64,000 bases of DNA, taken from Candidatus Puniceispirillum sp. (lineage in GTDB: Bacteria; Pseudomonadota; Alphaproteobacteria; Caedimonadales; UBA1908). The position numbers were made by a program, and so were the translations under genes. The notes beneath the pieces are model-generated. The model had not been told where the DNA came from. It did not search any database and saw nothing but the letters and a program-made list of their open reading frames with translations. Shown one piece after another: positions 44,389-53,381 of the stretch (the first letter of the stretch is position 1; each line of letters begins with the position of its first letter). Location: NCBI GenBank assembly GCA_013822015.1, contig PNJU01000012.1, forward strand, positions 30,667 to 94,666, given 5' to 3'.

Positions 44389-46152
44389 CTATTCAAGTGC
44401 CGCAAGACGCCTCACAAAAGCCTTCTCACGCTTCCATCCGCCCTGGAGTACTTGAGGCGTGCTGGAGGAAGGCCCATGAAGAGGCTTTTGAAGCTCCTGC
44501 CAAACCTTGGCAAGCTGATCCAAGAAGGCGATGGGTCTTTGTGCCTTATCAGTGCGCAAACGATTGGTAATAGCCCCCCATGATGCTGGCGGGAAGAGCG
44601 CACACTTTTCCATAAAAGCGCTCAAGTTCTTGTGCTCTTTAAAGGGAAGCATGGTCTGAATGAAAAGAGGTAAGTCATTTTCCGAAACACGCTCGAGGGC
44701 GTTCAGGGCTCTGACAAGCTCAGGGGCCTTCGTGAAAGCCCCCTGAAAGGGCGCAAGGGCGCCCATGCGTCTAGCATAGGCTGCGATGTGCGCCCGCAAT
44801 AAACCATCCTGGTTTATCACCCCTTTAAAATGCTCAAAAACACTCTGGCGCTCCCCTTGACCAAGGTCGCACGTCAGGAGCGCCGTGTCATGCATAAAAG
44901 AATGCCGCAAGGCGCGCGGCATGCAGGCCAGCAGAACGCTCTCCTCGAAACTGAGGGAAACGCCATAAACCGAAGACAAGGATTGGGCGTCAAGCCACAC
45001 CTGATCCCAGGTTTCGCTTTTATCAAAAGCAGGCCCCGCGTGATGGGCAAGGGAAAGGGCCGCGTTAGGATCCCCTTTGAAAGCACCGGTATCCCACGCC
45101 TTTTTCAAGGCAAGGGTGTGCTCAAAACGCCTTGACGTTAAACGTTTGATGGCCTGCATAGTCCCCTCCTCGGGTGCGGCGTCCTCCTTCTTACCCCCCA
45201 CCCCCCACACAAGGGCGGCGTCAACGGCCTCACCCACTTCATGGATAGGTAAGTCTGCAAAAGTGAACATTCTTTGGGGTTCATAGATGGGCATAAGCCT
45301 TTGCATATGATGAAGATACGCCGGACCTCTTTGTGGGTCTTTTAAAACAGGCCCCAGGGTTTCATGCTCAAGAAGACACTCAATTTGCTCACATTTATCC
45401 CAGGCTTGGAGTTCACGGGGCAGCATGGCCAGCGCGAAGGTGCGCAAAATATCTGACCTGTGAAGCTCTTGGCAAAGACCTGAAAAGTATTCTAGGTGAT
45501 AGGGAAAGTGCGCTGGACGTGCAATACCAAGCTCCTCCAACAACGCCACACTGTATAAAACACATACGCCACTTTTTCCATGAAGGGCCGTCATAAGCGT
45601 GCGCATCTGACTAAGGGTAAGAACCTCATTATCCTCTAAAGTCGACAAAATATTGTCCGCAAGGTCTGGGTCCTGGGGCGCACGTGCGTTCGTGACGGCA
45701 TTGATCACGGGCCCCATGAACATCAGGGGCGCAAGCTCCTTTAGGGCGCTCACTTCATTTTGCGTGTGCGGCAAATGCAAGCTCAGATCCCACCACTGAG
45801 CCATAAATTCCTCCGCCTCCCCTGGAAGCCAGTGGCTTTTGTAAGCATAGACATGCCAGGCGTCTGCCAAGGTCAACTCAGGTAACGAGAGCGTCATATG
45901 AAGGAGATCTTGTACACTTTGATCAGGATCACGCATAAATGTATCGCTTCCCGTGAGGGACGCGGCAAGGGCAGGCGTAAAACCCTGTGCATTATTCTTC
46001 AGATATTCAAGGGCCGGGTCGGCGCTTCGCGAAACAGACCCTTTCAAAGACACACCTTGTGCAGGCTCCTGTTGCAATGGATCACTGGCATAAAGGGATC
46101 TAGTACCTAACAGAACCCCAATGGCCACACAAAATAAGCGACGTTTCGACAT
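44389..46152 (-). CDS. Large secreted protein of unknown function
   Basis: 587 residues from the ATG at 46152, preferred over an ATG six bases upstream because AAGGAG then stands eight bases away. A signal peptide (MSKRRLFCVAIGVLLGTRSLYAS) starts it. The mature protein appears fully helical, with no membrane segment, no repeat obvious by eye and few Cys; blocks such as LALAMLPRELQAWDKCEQIECLLEHE-like and LGQGERQSVFEHFKGVINQDGLLRAHIAAYARRM suggest an alpha-solenoid. No family or catalytic motif recognised. It is divergent from the TorF-type porin and follows no operon partner. Confidence 0.7.
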   Translation of the reverse strand: MSKRRLFCVAIGVLLGTRSLYASDPLQQEPAQGVSLKGSVSRSADPALEYLKNNAQGFTPALAASLTGSDTFMRDPDQSVQDLLHMTLSLPELTLADAWHVYAYKSHWLPGEAEEFMAQWWDLSLHLPHTQNEVSALKELAPLMFMGPVINAVTNARAPQDPDLADNILSTLEDNEVLTLSQMRTLMTALHGKSGVCVLYSVALLEELGIARPAHFPYHLEYFSGLCQELHRSDILRTFALAMLPRELQAWDKCEQIECLLEHETLGPVLKDPQRGPAYLHHMQRLMPIYEPQRMFTFADLPIHEVGEAVDAALVWGVGGKKEDAAPEEGTMQAIKRLTSRRFEHTLALKKAWDTGAFKGDPNAALSLAHHAGPAFDKSETWDQVWLDAQSLSSVYGVSLSFEESVLLACMPRALRHSFMHDTALLTCDLGQGERQSVFEHFKGVINQDGLLRAHIAAYARRMGALAPFQGAFTKAPELVRALNALERVSENDLPLFIQTMLPFKEHKNLSAFMEKCALFPPASWGAITNRLRTDKAQRPIAFLDQLAKVWQELQKPLHGPSSSTPQVLQGGWKREKAFVRRLAALE

Positions 46153-46335
46153 AAGCATGACTCCTTGGCATATATACGTTGCCCTACGCTAGCGTTTTGA
46201 CACGTAGCCTACAAGGGCAGAACGGCAATGATGTAACAGTTTCTAAAAAAATGAAAAAGCTGAAATTTGCATGCTTTTTTTACACAAAAATCCTGTGTAC
46301 AGTCTCAATCGTTCACTATAAAAGGGAGGAAAAAG

Positions 46336-47185
46336 ATGAACAAAACCAAATTTTTACTCAACGCATGTGTGCTTGCGTTTTTGAGCACCCCCCAGGCCCT
46401 TCTCGCGCAAGATACAAAGTGCACCGGAAGCAAAAAAAGAAGAGGCGAAAAAGCCCTTTGAGCTGACGGCAAATGTGGCCTTTACCACCGATTATATTTC
46501 CCGCGGCCAGTCCCAAAGTTTTGGAAATCCTGCGGTCCAGGGTGGCCTTGACGCCGACCTTTCAAACTTTCTTCAAGGTCTTATCCTGGGTGTATGGGGC
46601 TCATCCATCAGCGACACGGGATTCCCCAATAGTTCAAGCCTGGAATTTGATCCCTATGTTGGTTTCGCCCACACATTTAATGAGCATTTAAGCGCACGCA
46701 TCATCGGACAATGGTGTTTGTATCCCGGCGGACAATCATCGGATATTCCTTCCCAAAACTATAACTCTTTTGAGATCATCCCCTCTGTGACATACCGCTG
46801 GTTGACAGTAACCTATGCTTACTCCATCACAGACAAGGCAGGTTTTAATAATCAGTTGGCCGTCCCTCCCCTCACCCCCAACGGCAACTCCCAAGGATCC
46901 TGGTATCTTGAGGGTGCTTTGAAGTTCCCCCTCTTTCGCGATGATTTAAACCTGAACTTGGTTTACGGGTACCAAAAGGTCCGACATTATACAAAAGCAA
47001 GCTATGGCAGCTACGGCGCCAGTATCGATTATACTTTGCCCGAAGATTATTACGGGCTCAATCTGAAGCTTGGCGTTTCGGGATCCAACAACAATAAGGC
47101 GGTATACACCGTCACAAAATCTTCCGGGAAAACTTTGGATGTTGGCAGAACCCGCGTCTACTTTACCCTCACAAAATGCTTCTAA
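46336..47185 (+). pseudogene. TorF-family putative porin, frameshifted just after the signal peptide
   Basis: AGGGAGGA and an ATG at 46336 begin a signal peptide (NKTKFLLNACVLAFLSTPQALLAQ). That frame stops at 46461. The mature protein continues in the +1 frame, where APEAKKEEAKKPFELTANVAF runs straight into FTTDYISRGQSQSFGNPAVQGGLD and a beta-rich sequence to 47185, matching the outer-membrane TorF/gcw_chp family in order and length (about 280 residues). The two frames overlap at about 46415-46461, in a stretch containing seven As (46432-46438). It could be a real frameshift mutation, a sequencing error in the A run, or be read through by transcriptional slippage at the A7. The rest is undamaged, with a strong terminator, so either the break is recent or the product is still made. 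Confidence 0.75.
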
Positions 47186-47196
47186 TATAATCTCTT

Positions 47197-47220
47197 AAAA
47201 GGTGCCTTCGGGCACCTTTT
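47197..47220 (+). terminator. Rho-independent terminator of the porin gene
   Basis: AAAAGGTGCC (47197-47206) pairs perfectly with GGCACCTTTT (47211-47220) around a TTCG tetraloop. It stands 11 bases after the stop. Confidence 0.92.
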
Positions 47221-47297
47221 GTACCGCGCACCTTTTCACGCTTCTTTTGCCCAGGATGTGATATGATCCCGAAGCTTTAAAGACGGACACATCACCC

Positions 47298-48515
47298 ATG
47301 AGCCTTGCGCCCCCTACCCGCTCCATGCCTTATCGCCTTGCCCTTCTCGTTGCCCTCATGAGCATGTCCATCGATATCCACTTTCCAGCTCTGTCCACCA
47401 TGGTGGATGCCTTCCATAGCACACATCAAGCGCTCCAGCTGACCATCAGCAGCCTCTGCGTGGGTCTTTTTTTGGCGGGTTTGCTCATTGGCCCCATGGC
47501 CGATGCCTATGGGCGTCGCAGGGTGTTGCGCGTGTGTCTTTTAGGCTTTGCCATCACAAGTTTCGGGTGCGCGTGGGCGCCAACCCTAGACACACTGCTT
47601 CTTTTCCGTTTCTTGCAAGGCGTTTTCGCGGCGGGTGCGCCCATTATCGTCATGGCCATTTTGTTTGACTGGTACACCCATGAGGAGTTCGCACGCATGG
47701 GCTCCCTCATTGGCATGGTGATCACCTTTTCCTTGGCCCTTGCCCCTGTCATTGGCGGTCACCTGAGCGCAGCCTTTGGATGGCGCTCCATCTTTTGGTT
47801 TTTGCTAGGCGCGTGCGTTCTCTTGTCCGCGATCTCACTACCCTTCTTGCCCGAGACACTCAAGGAGAAAAAGCCGTTTCATCTGAAGCAAGTCCTTGGG
47901 TCCTACGCAGACATTTTCAGTTCCTGGCAGGTCATTGGGCACCTCCTTCTGCCGTCTATTCTGATTGGCTTTATCGTGGGATATGTCAGCTTAGCAAGCT
48001 ATTACTTCATCGATGTTTTGCGTGTACCCAAGGATCACTATGGCTATTTCCAGGCCTGCGGCACCTTAGGAAACGTGCTTTTTTGCCTTTTTGCGAGCCA
48101 CTGGACGGCGCGTTTTGGCGCCCACAAAGTCCTCAAGGGCGGGGTTCTTATGGCGGGACTCAGTGGTCTTTTCTTTCTTTTTATGGCCCTTTTTGCGCCC
48201 CACGATCCTTATCTTCTGACCATGCCTGTTTTCTTTTTAGCCGCCGGTATCGCCATGGTCTTTTCGCCGGCCATGTCCCTGGCCATGCGCTCCTTTGGGC
48301 GAGAGGCAGCGACGGTTTCAGCGACTTTTGCGGCTGTGCGTATGGGGCTTCTGGGTGTGTGTGCATATTTTGCAGGCATCATATACAACGAAAGCGTCAC
48401 GTCCCTGGCCGCCCTTTTTGTGACGGGCAGCATTCTGACCCTCATTGTATATGTTCTTTTGCAGGGGACGACCCTACAGCATACCGCGCCTAGTACCGCC
48501 CACGATCAAACGTAA
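47298..48515 (+). CDS. Bcr/CflA-type major facilitator exporter
   Basis: 405 residues with 12 predicted helices, in the inner membrane, using the proton gradient. The first half has MSMSIDIHFPALSTMVDAFH and the loop 2-3 motif GPMADAYGRRRVLRVC; RFLQGVFAAGAPIIVMAIL is typical of the Bcr/CflA group (also motif C-like GLALAPVIGGHLSAAFGWR at helix 5), which exports drugs, sulfonamides, bicyclomycin and cysteine. The substrate cannot be told. The 3' end overlaps the convergent lolA gene by 26 bases. It follows the porin terminator by about 80 bases and thus has its own promoter. Confidence 0.92.
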   Translation: MSLAPPTRSMPYRLALLVALMSMSIDIHFPALSTMVDAFHSTHQALQLTISSLCVGLFLAGLLIGPMADAYGRRRVLRVCLLGFAITSFGCAWAPTLDTLLLFRFLQGVFAAGAPIIVMAILFDWYTHEEFARMGSLIGMVITFSLALAPVIGGHLSAAFGWRSIFWFLLGACVLLSAISLPFLPETLKEKKPFHLKQVLGSYADIFSSWQVIGHLLLPSILIGFIVGYVSLASYYFIDVLRVPKDHYGYFQACGTLGNVLFCLFASHWTARFGAHKVLKGGVLMAGLSGLFFLFMALFAPHDPYLLTMPVFFLAAGIAMVFSPAMSLAMRSFGREAATVSATFAAVRMGLLGVCAYFAGIIYNESVTSLAALFVTGSILTLIVYVLLQGTTLQHTAPSTAHDQT

Positions 48516-49101
48516 ACAGAGACGGATCCAGGCGTACGTTATTGGTCACATTCTCAAGGAAAACGTGTGTCGGGCGCTGATTGGGATCTGAAATTTCCCA
48601 CTCTTGCAGCTGCAGTGGATGGCTCCTGAAAATGAGGGTCAGGCGTCCCGCATCGGGGTCATCGGCGCGCACAAGGCTCAGGTAAACCTTCCCATTTTTT
48701 TCCTTAAAATCAGTAACGTATGCATCTTTCCCGAAGGACACATGGTCGGCCAGTAAGAACTGTGCAGGCGTGCTGTCCAGGGGAACTTGCGTGACCTCAT
48801 CAAGATCTGGATTGTTAAAAATAAGGAAGTTCCCGTCCGCCAAAACCGTTTGGGGGCTACCTTCATACTTGAGGCGCATTTTACCGGGGCGTTGGAGATA
48901 AAAGGTTCCCTTACGCACCCGTCCGTCGGGATCTATTTGTTGAAAGGTTGCTTGGAGAGAGCGCAGGCCATCCAAATAGGCTTCCACATTCTTGAGCTCC
49001 ACGAGTTCATTCCTAAGCTCCACCTGCTCTTCCCGTGCCATCACGTGGGACGCAGCTGCCACTAAGCAAACACCCAATAAAACCCTTACACCTTTGAACA
49101 T
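48490..49101 (-). CDS. lolA: Outer-membrane lipoprotein carrier LolA
   Basis: 203 residues, the usual length, with a signal peptide ending near HVMA (about 22). LolA accepts lipoproteins from LolCDE and passes them across the periplasm to LolB. Family features are LRSLQATFQQIDPDGRVRKGTFYLQRPGKMRLKYEGSPQTVLADG, with the family block FxQ and PGKMR, and the later PAQFLLAD and RLTLIF. LolB and LolCDE are not here. It begins eight bases after the ftsK stop, an ftsK-lolA order common in proteobacteria, so one transcript is likely. Confidence 0.92.
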   Translation of the reverse strand: MFKGVRVLLGVCLVAAASHVMAREEQVELRNELVELKNVEAYLDGLRSLQATFQQIDPDGRVRKGTFYLQRPGKMRLKYEGSPQTVLADGNFLIFNNPDLDEVTQVPLDSTPAQFLLADHVSFGKDAYVTDFKEKNGKVYLSLVRADDPDAGRLTLIFRSHPLQLQEWEISDPNQRPTHVFLENVTNNVRLDPSLFTFDRGRY

Positions 49102-49109
49102 TTCTTTTC

Positions 49110-51458
49110 CTAACCTGCCTTTACAAGGACTTCGCGTTTTCCAGCATGGTTCGCGGTGCTCACAACACCTTCCGCTTCCATCTGCTCCATAATGCGTGCG
49201 GCCTTATTGTAGCCTATTTGCAGCTGTCTTTGTATAAAACTTGTGGAGGCTTTGCCCTCCCTCGTCACAATGGACACGGCCTGGGTATAGAGGCTGTCCG
49301 CACCTGACTCAGGATCTCCAAAGGACTCCAGGGGCGCGTCACCGCTTTCATCGGTCACATTGTCAATGTAGTCGGGCACACCCTGGTCCTTGAGGTGAGC
49401 CACAATGCGCTCCACCTCTTCGTCACTCACAAAGGGACCGTGAACGCGTCCAATGCGCCCACCGCCCTCCATAAAGAGCATGTCGCCTCGGCCCAAAAGT
49501 TGCTCAGCGCCTTGTTCGCCCAAAATGGTACGGCTGTCGAATTTTGAAGTGACTTGAAAGCTGATACGGGTGGGGAAGTTCGCCTTAATGGTTCCCGTGA
49601 TCACGTCAACGGAGGGACGCTGGGTTGCCATAATGAGGTGAATGCCAGCCGCTCTGGCCATTTGCGCTAAGCGTTGCACGGCCATTTCGATCTCTTTACC
49701 CGCCACCATCATCAGGTCCGCCATCTCGTCCACAATCACGACGATATAGGGCAACGGGGACATATCCAGGGGCTGGGTTTCATAGATAGGCTTGCCTGTG
49801 TCGGGATCAAAGCCCGTGTGCACCTGACGGGAGAGCACCTCGCCCCTGGCCACAGCTTCCGACAAACGCGCGTTGTACCCTTCGATGTTACGCACACCCA
49901 CGCGGGACATGGCGCGGTACCGATCCTCCATTTCCCGCACCGCCCACTTCAAGGCGTAAATAGCCTTTTTAGGTTCCGTCACAACGGGGCACAAAAGATG
50001 CGGGATGTCGTTGTAAACCGAGAGCTCAAGCATCTTGGGATCGATCATGATAAACCGGCACTGCTTGGGGGACAGGCGGTACAGGAGAGACAAAATCATG
50101 GTGTTGATGGCCACAGACTTACCTGATCCCGTCGTTCCCGCCACAAGAAGGTGGGGCATGCGGGCAAGGTCCGCAATAATGGGATTTCCACCAATGTCTT
50201 TACCCAGCGCCAAGGCAAGCTTTGCGCTGCTGTTATCAAAAATGCGCCCCGTCATGAGCTCGCGCAGATAAACTGTTTGGCGCACCGCATTGGGCAGCTC
50301 AATACCCAGCGCGTTCTTACCAGGAACCACCGCCACGCGGGCGGACGCCGCGCACATGGAGCGCGCAATGTCATCACTCAGACCCGTGACGCGGGAGGAC
50401 TTCACCCCCGGCGCCGGGGTTAGTTCATACAGCGTCACAACAGGTCCGGGGCACACCCGCGTGATGTCGCCGCGCACGCCGTAATCATCAAGAACCACCG
50501 CCAAAGCTTGGGCAGATTCTTGGAGCATTTGCTGGGTCTGGTCACCGGACTTGTCCACAATGGGAGGCGCCAGAAGCTCAAGGGACGGAAGCTGGTAAGA
50601 CGCGTCCATGCGTGATAAATCCAAGGCACCTGTGTCCTTGGGTGCTTTGGGAGAGGAAGCAGGTTTTTTGACGGACACAGGACGGGCCTCACGCTCAATG
50701 GTAATGGCCATGGCGGGAGCCTCTTCGTGCGGTGAAAGCGGCGCGTCTTCGTCCAAAAAGACCCCGGGCTCTTGTGCAGGCATTGGGTGAGTGTGCATAC
50801 CAGGCTCGATGCGTCTTTTCTCTGCGTCATTTGCACGCGCACGCACGCGCGCAAAGAGCTGTTCAAAGGACGTTTGTGCAGCTCCCGCAAGGTTTGGCGC
50901 AGACTTAAAGGGGCGCCCAAGGCGTGTCAGCGCTCGCAAGTCCTTGAGACGACCATTGAGCGCAAAGAAAAGACTCACGGCGCACACACCAAACAACAGG
51001 GCCATAAATCCGCCCCCTAGCTGCGCACTGACGGGCGTGCTTTGGGCCAGCAGCACTTGTCCGATAAGATTGCTCCCCTTGGTGCCGGCCTTTGCAAAAA
51101 GAAGGCATCCCGCACCAACGCTCACAAACGCTGCAAACAAGCGCGCGCCCCACCAGGATACGGGGCGTTTAGCGCAAAGGCTCACCCCCCATGTGGTCAA
51201 AATCACAGGCAGCAAAAACCCCACAGGGCCCAAAAATTGAAAGAAGGCGTCAGCCACGTAGGCGCCCGCAATCCCGCACAGATTTTGGATTTGTCCCGCA
51301 ACGGCCGTATTCCAGGAAGGATCCGACTTTTCAAAGCTTAAAAGCGCTGCAAAAAGCCACGCAGCGCCTGCCAGACAGACAAACGCGCCAATAAAGCGGG
51401 CACACACGGAAGCCAATGAAACGGTCTGCTTTGGGGGTGTTGGGCGCGGGCGGGCCAT
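49110..51458 (-). CDS. ftsK: DNA translocase FtsK
   Basis: 782 residues. Four N-terminal hydrophobic segments (about 20-180) anchor it at the septum. A short linker with Pro/Glu (about 200-300) is followed by the alpha/beta RecA-like motor with Walker A AGTTGSGKS (about 440-448) and Walker B IVVIVDEMADLMM, and a C-terminal gamma winged helix (about 715-780) containing FIQRQLQIGYNKAARIMEQMEAEG, which reads KOPS sites. It pumps chromosomal DNA toward the dif site at division and activates XerCD. The linker is short compared with E. coli FtsK (1329 residues) and matches alphaproteobacterial proteins. The lolA gene follows directly. Confidence 0.96.
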   Translation of the reverse strand: MARPRPTPPKQTVSLASVCARFIGAFVCLAGAAWLFAALLSFEKSDPSWNTAVAGQIQNLCGIAGAYVADAFFQFLGPVGFLLPVILTTWGVSLCAKRPVSWWGARLFAAFVSVGAGCLLFAKAGTKGSNLIGQVLLAQSTPVSAQLGGGFMALLFGVCAVSLFFALNGRLKDLRALTRLGRPFKSAPNLAGAAQTSFEQLFARVRARANDAEKRRIEPGMHTHPMPAQEPGVFLDEDAPLSPHEEAPAMAITIEREARPVSVKKPASSPKAPKDTGALDLSRMDASYQLPSLELLAPPIVDKSGDQTQQMLQESAQALAVVLDDYGVRGDITRVCPGPVVTLYELTPAPGVKSSRVTGLSDDIARSMCAASARVAVVPGKNALGIELPNAVRQTVYLRELMTGRIFDNSSAKLALALGKDIGGNPIIADLARMPHLLVAGTTGSGKSVAINTMILSLLYRLSPKQCRFIMIDPKMLELSVYNDIPHLLCPVVTEPKKAIYALKWAVREMEDRYRAMSRVGVRNIEGYNARLSEAVARGEVLSRQVHTGFDPDTGKPIYETQPLDMSPLPYIVVIVDEMADLMMVAGKEIEMAVQRLAQMARAAGIHLIMATQRPSVDVITGTIKANFPTRISFQVTSKFDSRTILGEQGAEQLLGRGDMLFMEGGGRIGRVHGPFVSDEEVERIVAHLKDQGVPDYIDNVTDESGDAPLESFGDPESGADSLYTQAVSIVTREGKASTSFIQRQLQIGYNKAARIMEQMEAEGVVSTANHAGKREVLVKAG

Positions 51459-51544
51459 GTCTTTGACTTACTCCTTGATGAAATCAACGGAGCTTATTGT
51501 AGTCAAAAAACCACCCCTTGACCAGGCCAAGCCCTCAAAACCCC

Positions 51545-53152
51545 TTAGGCCTGTGTACGTCTTTGAATCGCCGCAAGAATTTGTGCGTCTTGGTTATACA
51601 CATCATCCTTAAACTGGGGTTTTTCTCCATCTGGTGCCCACACGGTGAAGTAGGTAATAAAGATGGGTGTTGCCTCCCGCGGGCGCACGTTGCGTGTTTC
51701 ATTCCCCTTCATGGAAGACGCCACCGTCTCCTGCGTCCATTGTGATGGGTCGTTAAAGACAAACTCCCCAAGCTTTGCAGGCTGGCTCACACGGATGCAT
51801 CCTGAGCTAAAGGTACGCACTTTCTTGGCAAAAAGGGCAGGCTCAGAGGTGTCGTGTAGGTACACATCAAAGGGGCTCTCCACATTAAAGCGGATTTTGC
51901 CCAAGGCATTGGCGGAACCAGGGCGTTGACGGATGTGATAGGAAAAATCACTGGCCGAGACACTGTCCCAGTCCACGCTGTGGGGATCCACTTCCGACCC
52001 ACTGTCGTCGGTGATCACGTACCCCTTATCCACGAAGTAACTGGGATTCACGCGCAGCTTAGGCAGCTTGTCCTTCACGGCAATGCTGCGGGGCACATTC
52101 CAAGATGGGTTAAACCGCACGGAGTCCACAACGGAAGAGAAGATGGGCGTTTTACGGTAATCCCGGCCAATAATCACGGGCATGGCGAGGATCTCTTTTC
52201 CGCCATCAAACCCTTGCAGCGTAAAAGTTGCGATGTTCACAAAAAGATAGCGCTGGGGCATACGGGCTGGCATCCAGCGCCAGCGCTCCATATTCACAAT
52301 TACCTGATTGATACGGTCTTGGAGTCCCTTGGATAATAAGCGGCGCGTTTGCGGACCCACCATGCCGTCCCCGTCAAGTCCCGCGTCCTCTTGGTACGCT
52401 TTTACAGCCGCCTCAAGGGCTGCGTCAAAGGTATTTCCCTCGCCCGCATCAAATCCACGTGCCTGAAGCGCGGCGCGCACCTTCGCCACATCCGGCGAGG
52501 TCATCCCTTTCTTAAGAGAAGGCCCATCGGCCGATAACAGCACCTGGTTCCCTTGGTCCTTTTGCTTGGCGCGCAAGTCAGCCAGGAGCTTTTTCAAGTT
52601 CTGATACTGGTTAACTGGCAAGGTATGGTGCTCAAGCCATGCGCCTGTGGGGTCTGCTGCAAACCCTTCAATCAAAACGGCAGCAGCGTCCACGGAATCG
52701 GGCTTGAGGTGCACATTGGTCACAACGGCGTGGGGGTTAAAACGCTCGCCCCCTAGATCGTCAATATAGTCAAGGACCGCGCGGGTCAGGTTGATCTCGG
52801 CCTTGAGGGCCCCCTCAAAGGTCTCTGGAAGTGCCTCAACGTCCTTCAAAAGGCGTGCGTAATCCTTTGGCTCAAGCCCCTCACGGTCAGCATTTTTAAG
52901 GACACCAGTCGCAATGGGCACAGCCCCTCCCCATCCGGACGGCGTTAACCACAAGGGTTGGAAGGACCTTTTCTTGTAAACATCAATGACTTGGCGTTCT
53001 TTTTCAGACCTTGCGCCAAGGGTATCCTTGTCGAACTGGGCCTTAAGCGCCGCCTCAACTTGCCCGTAAACACCGTCCATTGCGCCCCAGCAAAGCTCAT
53101 CACCCCACACCATCACCAGGCACATAAAGGAAAAAAGCGTACGACCCATCAC
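51545..53152 (-). CDS. Murein L,D-transpeptidase (YcbB/LdtD type)
   Basis: 535 residues with a signal peptide (GTG at 53152, or ATG one codon later; GGGAG upstream). The N-terminal half has the helical scaffold domain of YcbB; a peptidoglycan-binding domain (about 215-270, SPDVAKVRAALQARGFDAG and YQEDAGLDGDGMVG) follows; the YkuD catalytic domain (about 300-480) ends in FSSGCIRVSQP, holding the catalytic Cys. The enzyme makes 3-3 cross-links in the periplasm or attaches outer-membrane lipoprotein. Such enzymes help bacteria tolerate beta-lactams. It is transcribed towards ftsK, 86 bases away, and could share that transcript. Confidence 0.92.
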   Translation of the reverse strand: MMGRTLFSFMCLVMVWGDELCWGAMDGVYGQVEAALKAQFDKDTLGARSEKERQVIDVYKKRSFQPLWLTPSGWGGAVPIATGVLKNADREGLEPKDYARLLKDVEALPETFEGALKAEINLTRAVLDYIDDLGGERFNPHAVVTNVHLKPDSVDAAAVLIEGFAADPTGAWLEHHTLPVNQYQNLKKLLADLRAKQKDQGNQVLLSADGPSLKKGMTSPDVAKVRAALQARGFDAGEGNTFDAALEAAVKAYQEDAGLDGDGMVGPQTRRLLSKGLQDRINQVIVNMERWRWMPARMPQRYLFVNIATFTLQGFDGGKEILAMPVIIGRDYRKTPIFSSVVDSVRFNPSWNVPRSIAVKDKLPKLRVNPSYFVDKGYVITDDSGSEVDPHSVDWDSVSASDFSYHIRQRPGSANALGKIRFNVESPFDVYLHDTSEPALFAKKVRTFSSGCIRVSQPAKLGEFVFNDPSQWTQETVASSMKGNETRNVRPREATPIFITYFTVWAPDGEKPQFKDDVYNQDAQILAAIQRRTQA

Positions 53153-53251
53153 GTGAAAACTCCCATGTTTTTCTTTTTATGAGACGCTATTTCTGACCCT
53201 GACGCAAGTCTTCTTGACATGAGTCGCCTATTTATGACAGGATGTCTTATT

Positions 53252-53299
53252 ATGACGACGAACACATTTGTCCTTGCTATCCTCATTATTGGCGCCTAG
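53252..53299 (+). CDS. Candidate branched-chain-rich leader peptide upstream of brnQ
   Basis: A 15-codon ORF, MTTNTFVLAILIIGA, with six branched-chain residues in the seven-residue run VLAILII. AGGA stands ten bases before the ATG, and TTGACA at 53214-53219 could be a -35 box with no strong -10. The stop codon TAG lies in the loop of a perfect hairpin (TGGCGC at 53290-53295, GCGCCA at 53299-53304). T-rich sequence follows. In the same frame, an ATG at 53219 would give 26 codons. The next gene is a branched-chain amino acid transporter. This is a pattern match to amino-acid attenuation leaders; no proof of translation, and a hydrophobic peptide could be chance. Confidence 0.35.
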   Translation: MTTNTFVLAILIIGA

Positions 53300-53381
53300 C
53301 GCCATCATATTTTCTTACCCATTTTTTTGTTATTTTTCCCCTCTCCTTCGCGAGAAAACCTTTTTGATAAAAGGATGAACG

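Noticed and set aside
46432-46461. Programmed -1 ribosomal frameshift at the A7 run of the porin gene
   Set aside because: A -1 shift leads to a stop within a few codons; only +1 (or -2) joins the barrel frame, so classical -1 slippage cannot explain it.
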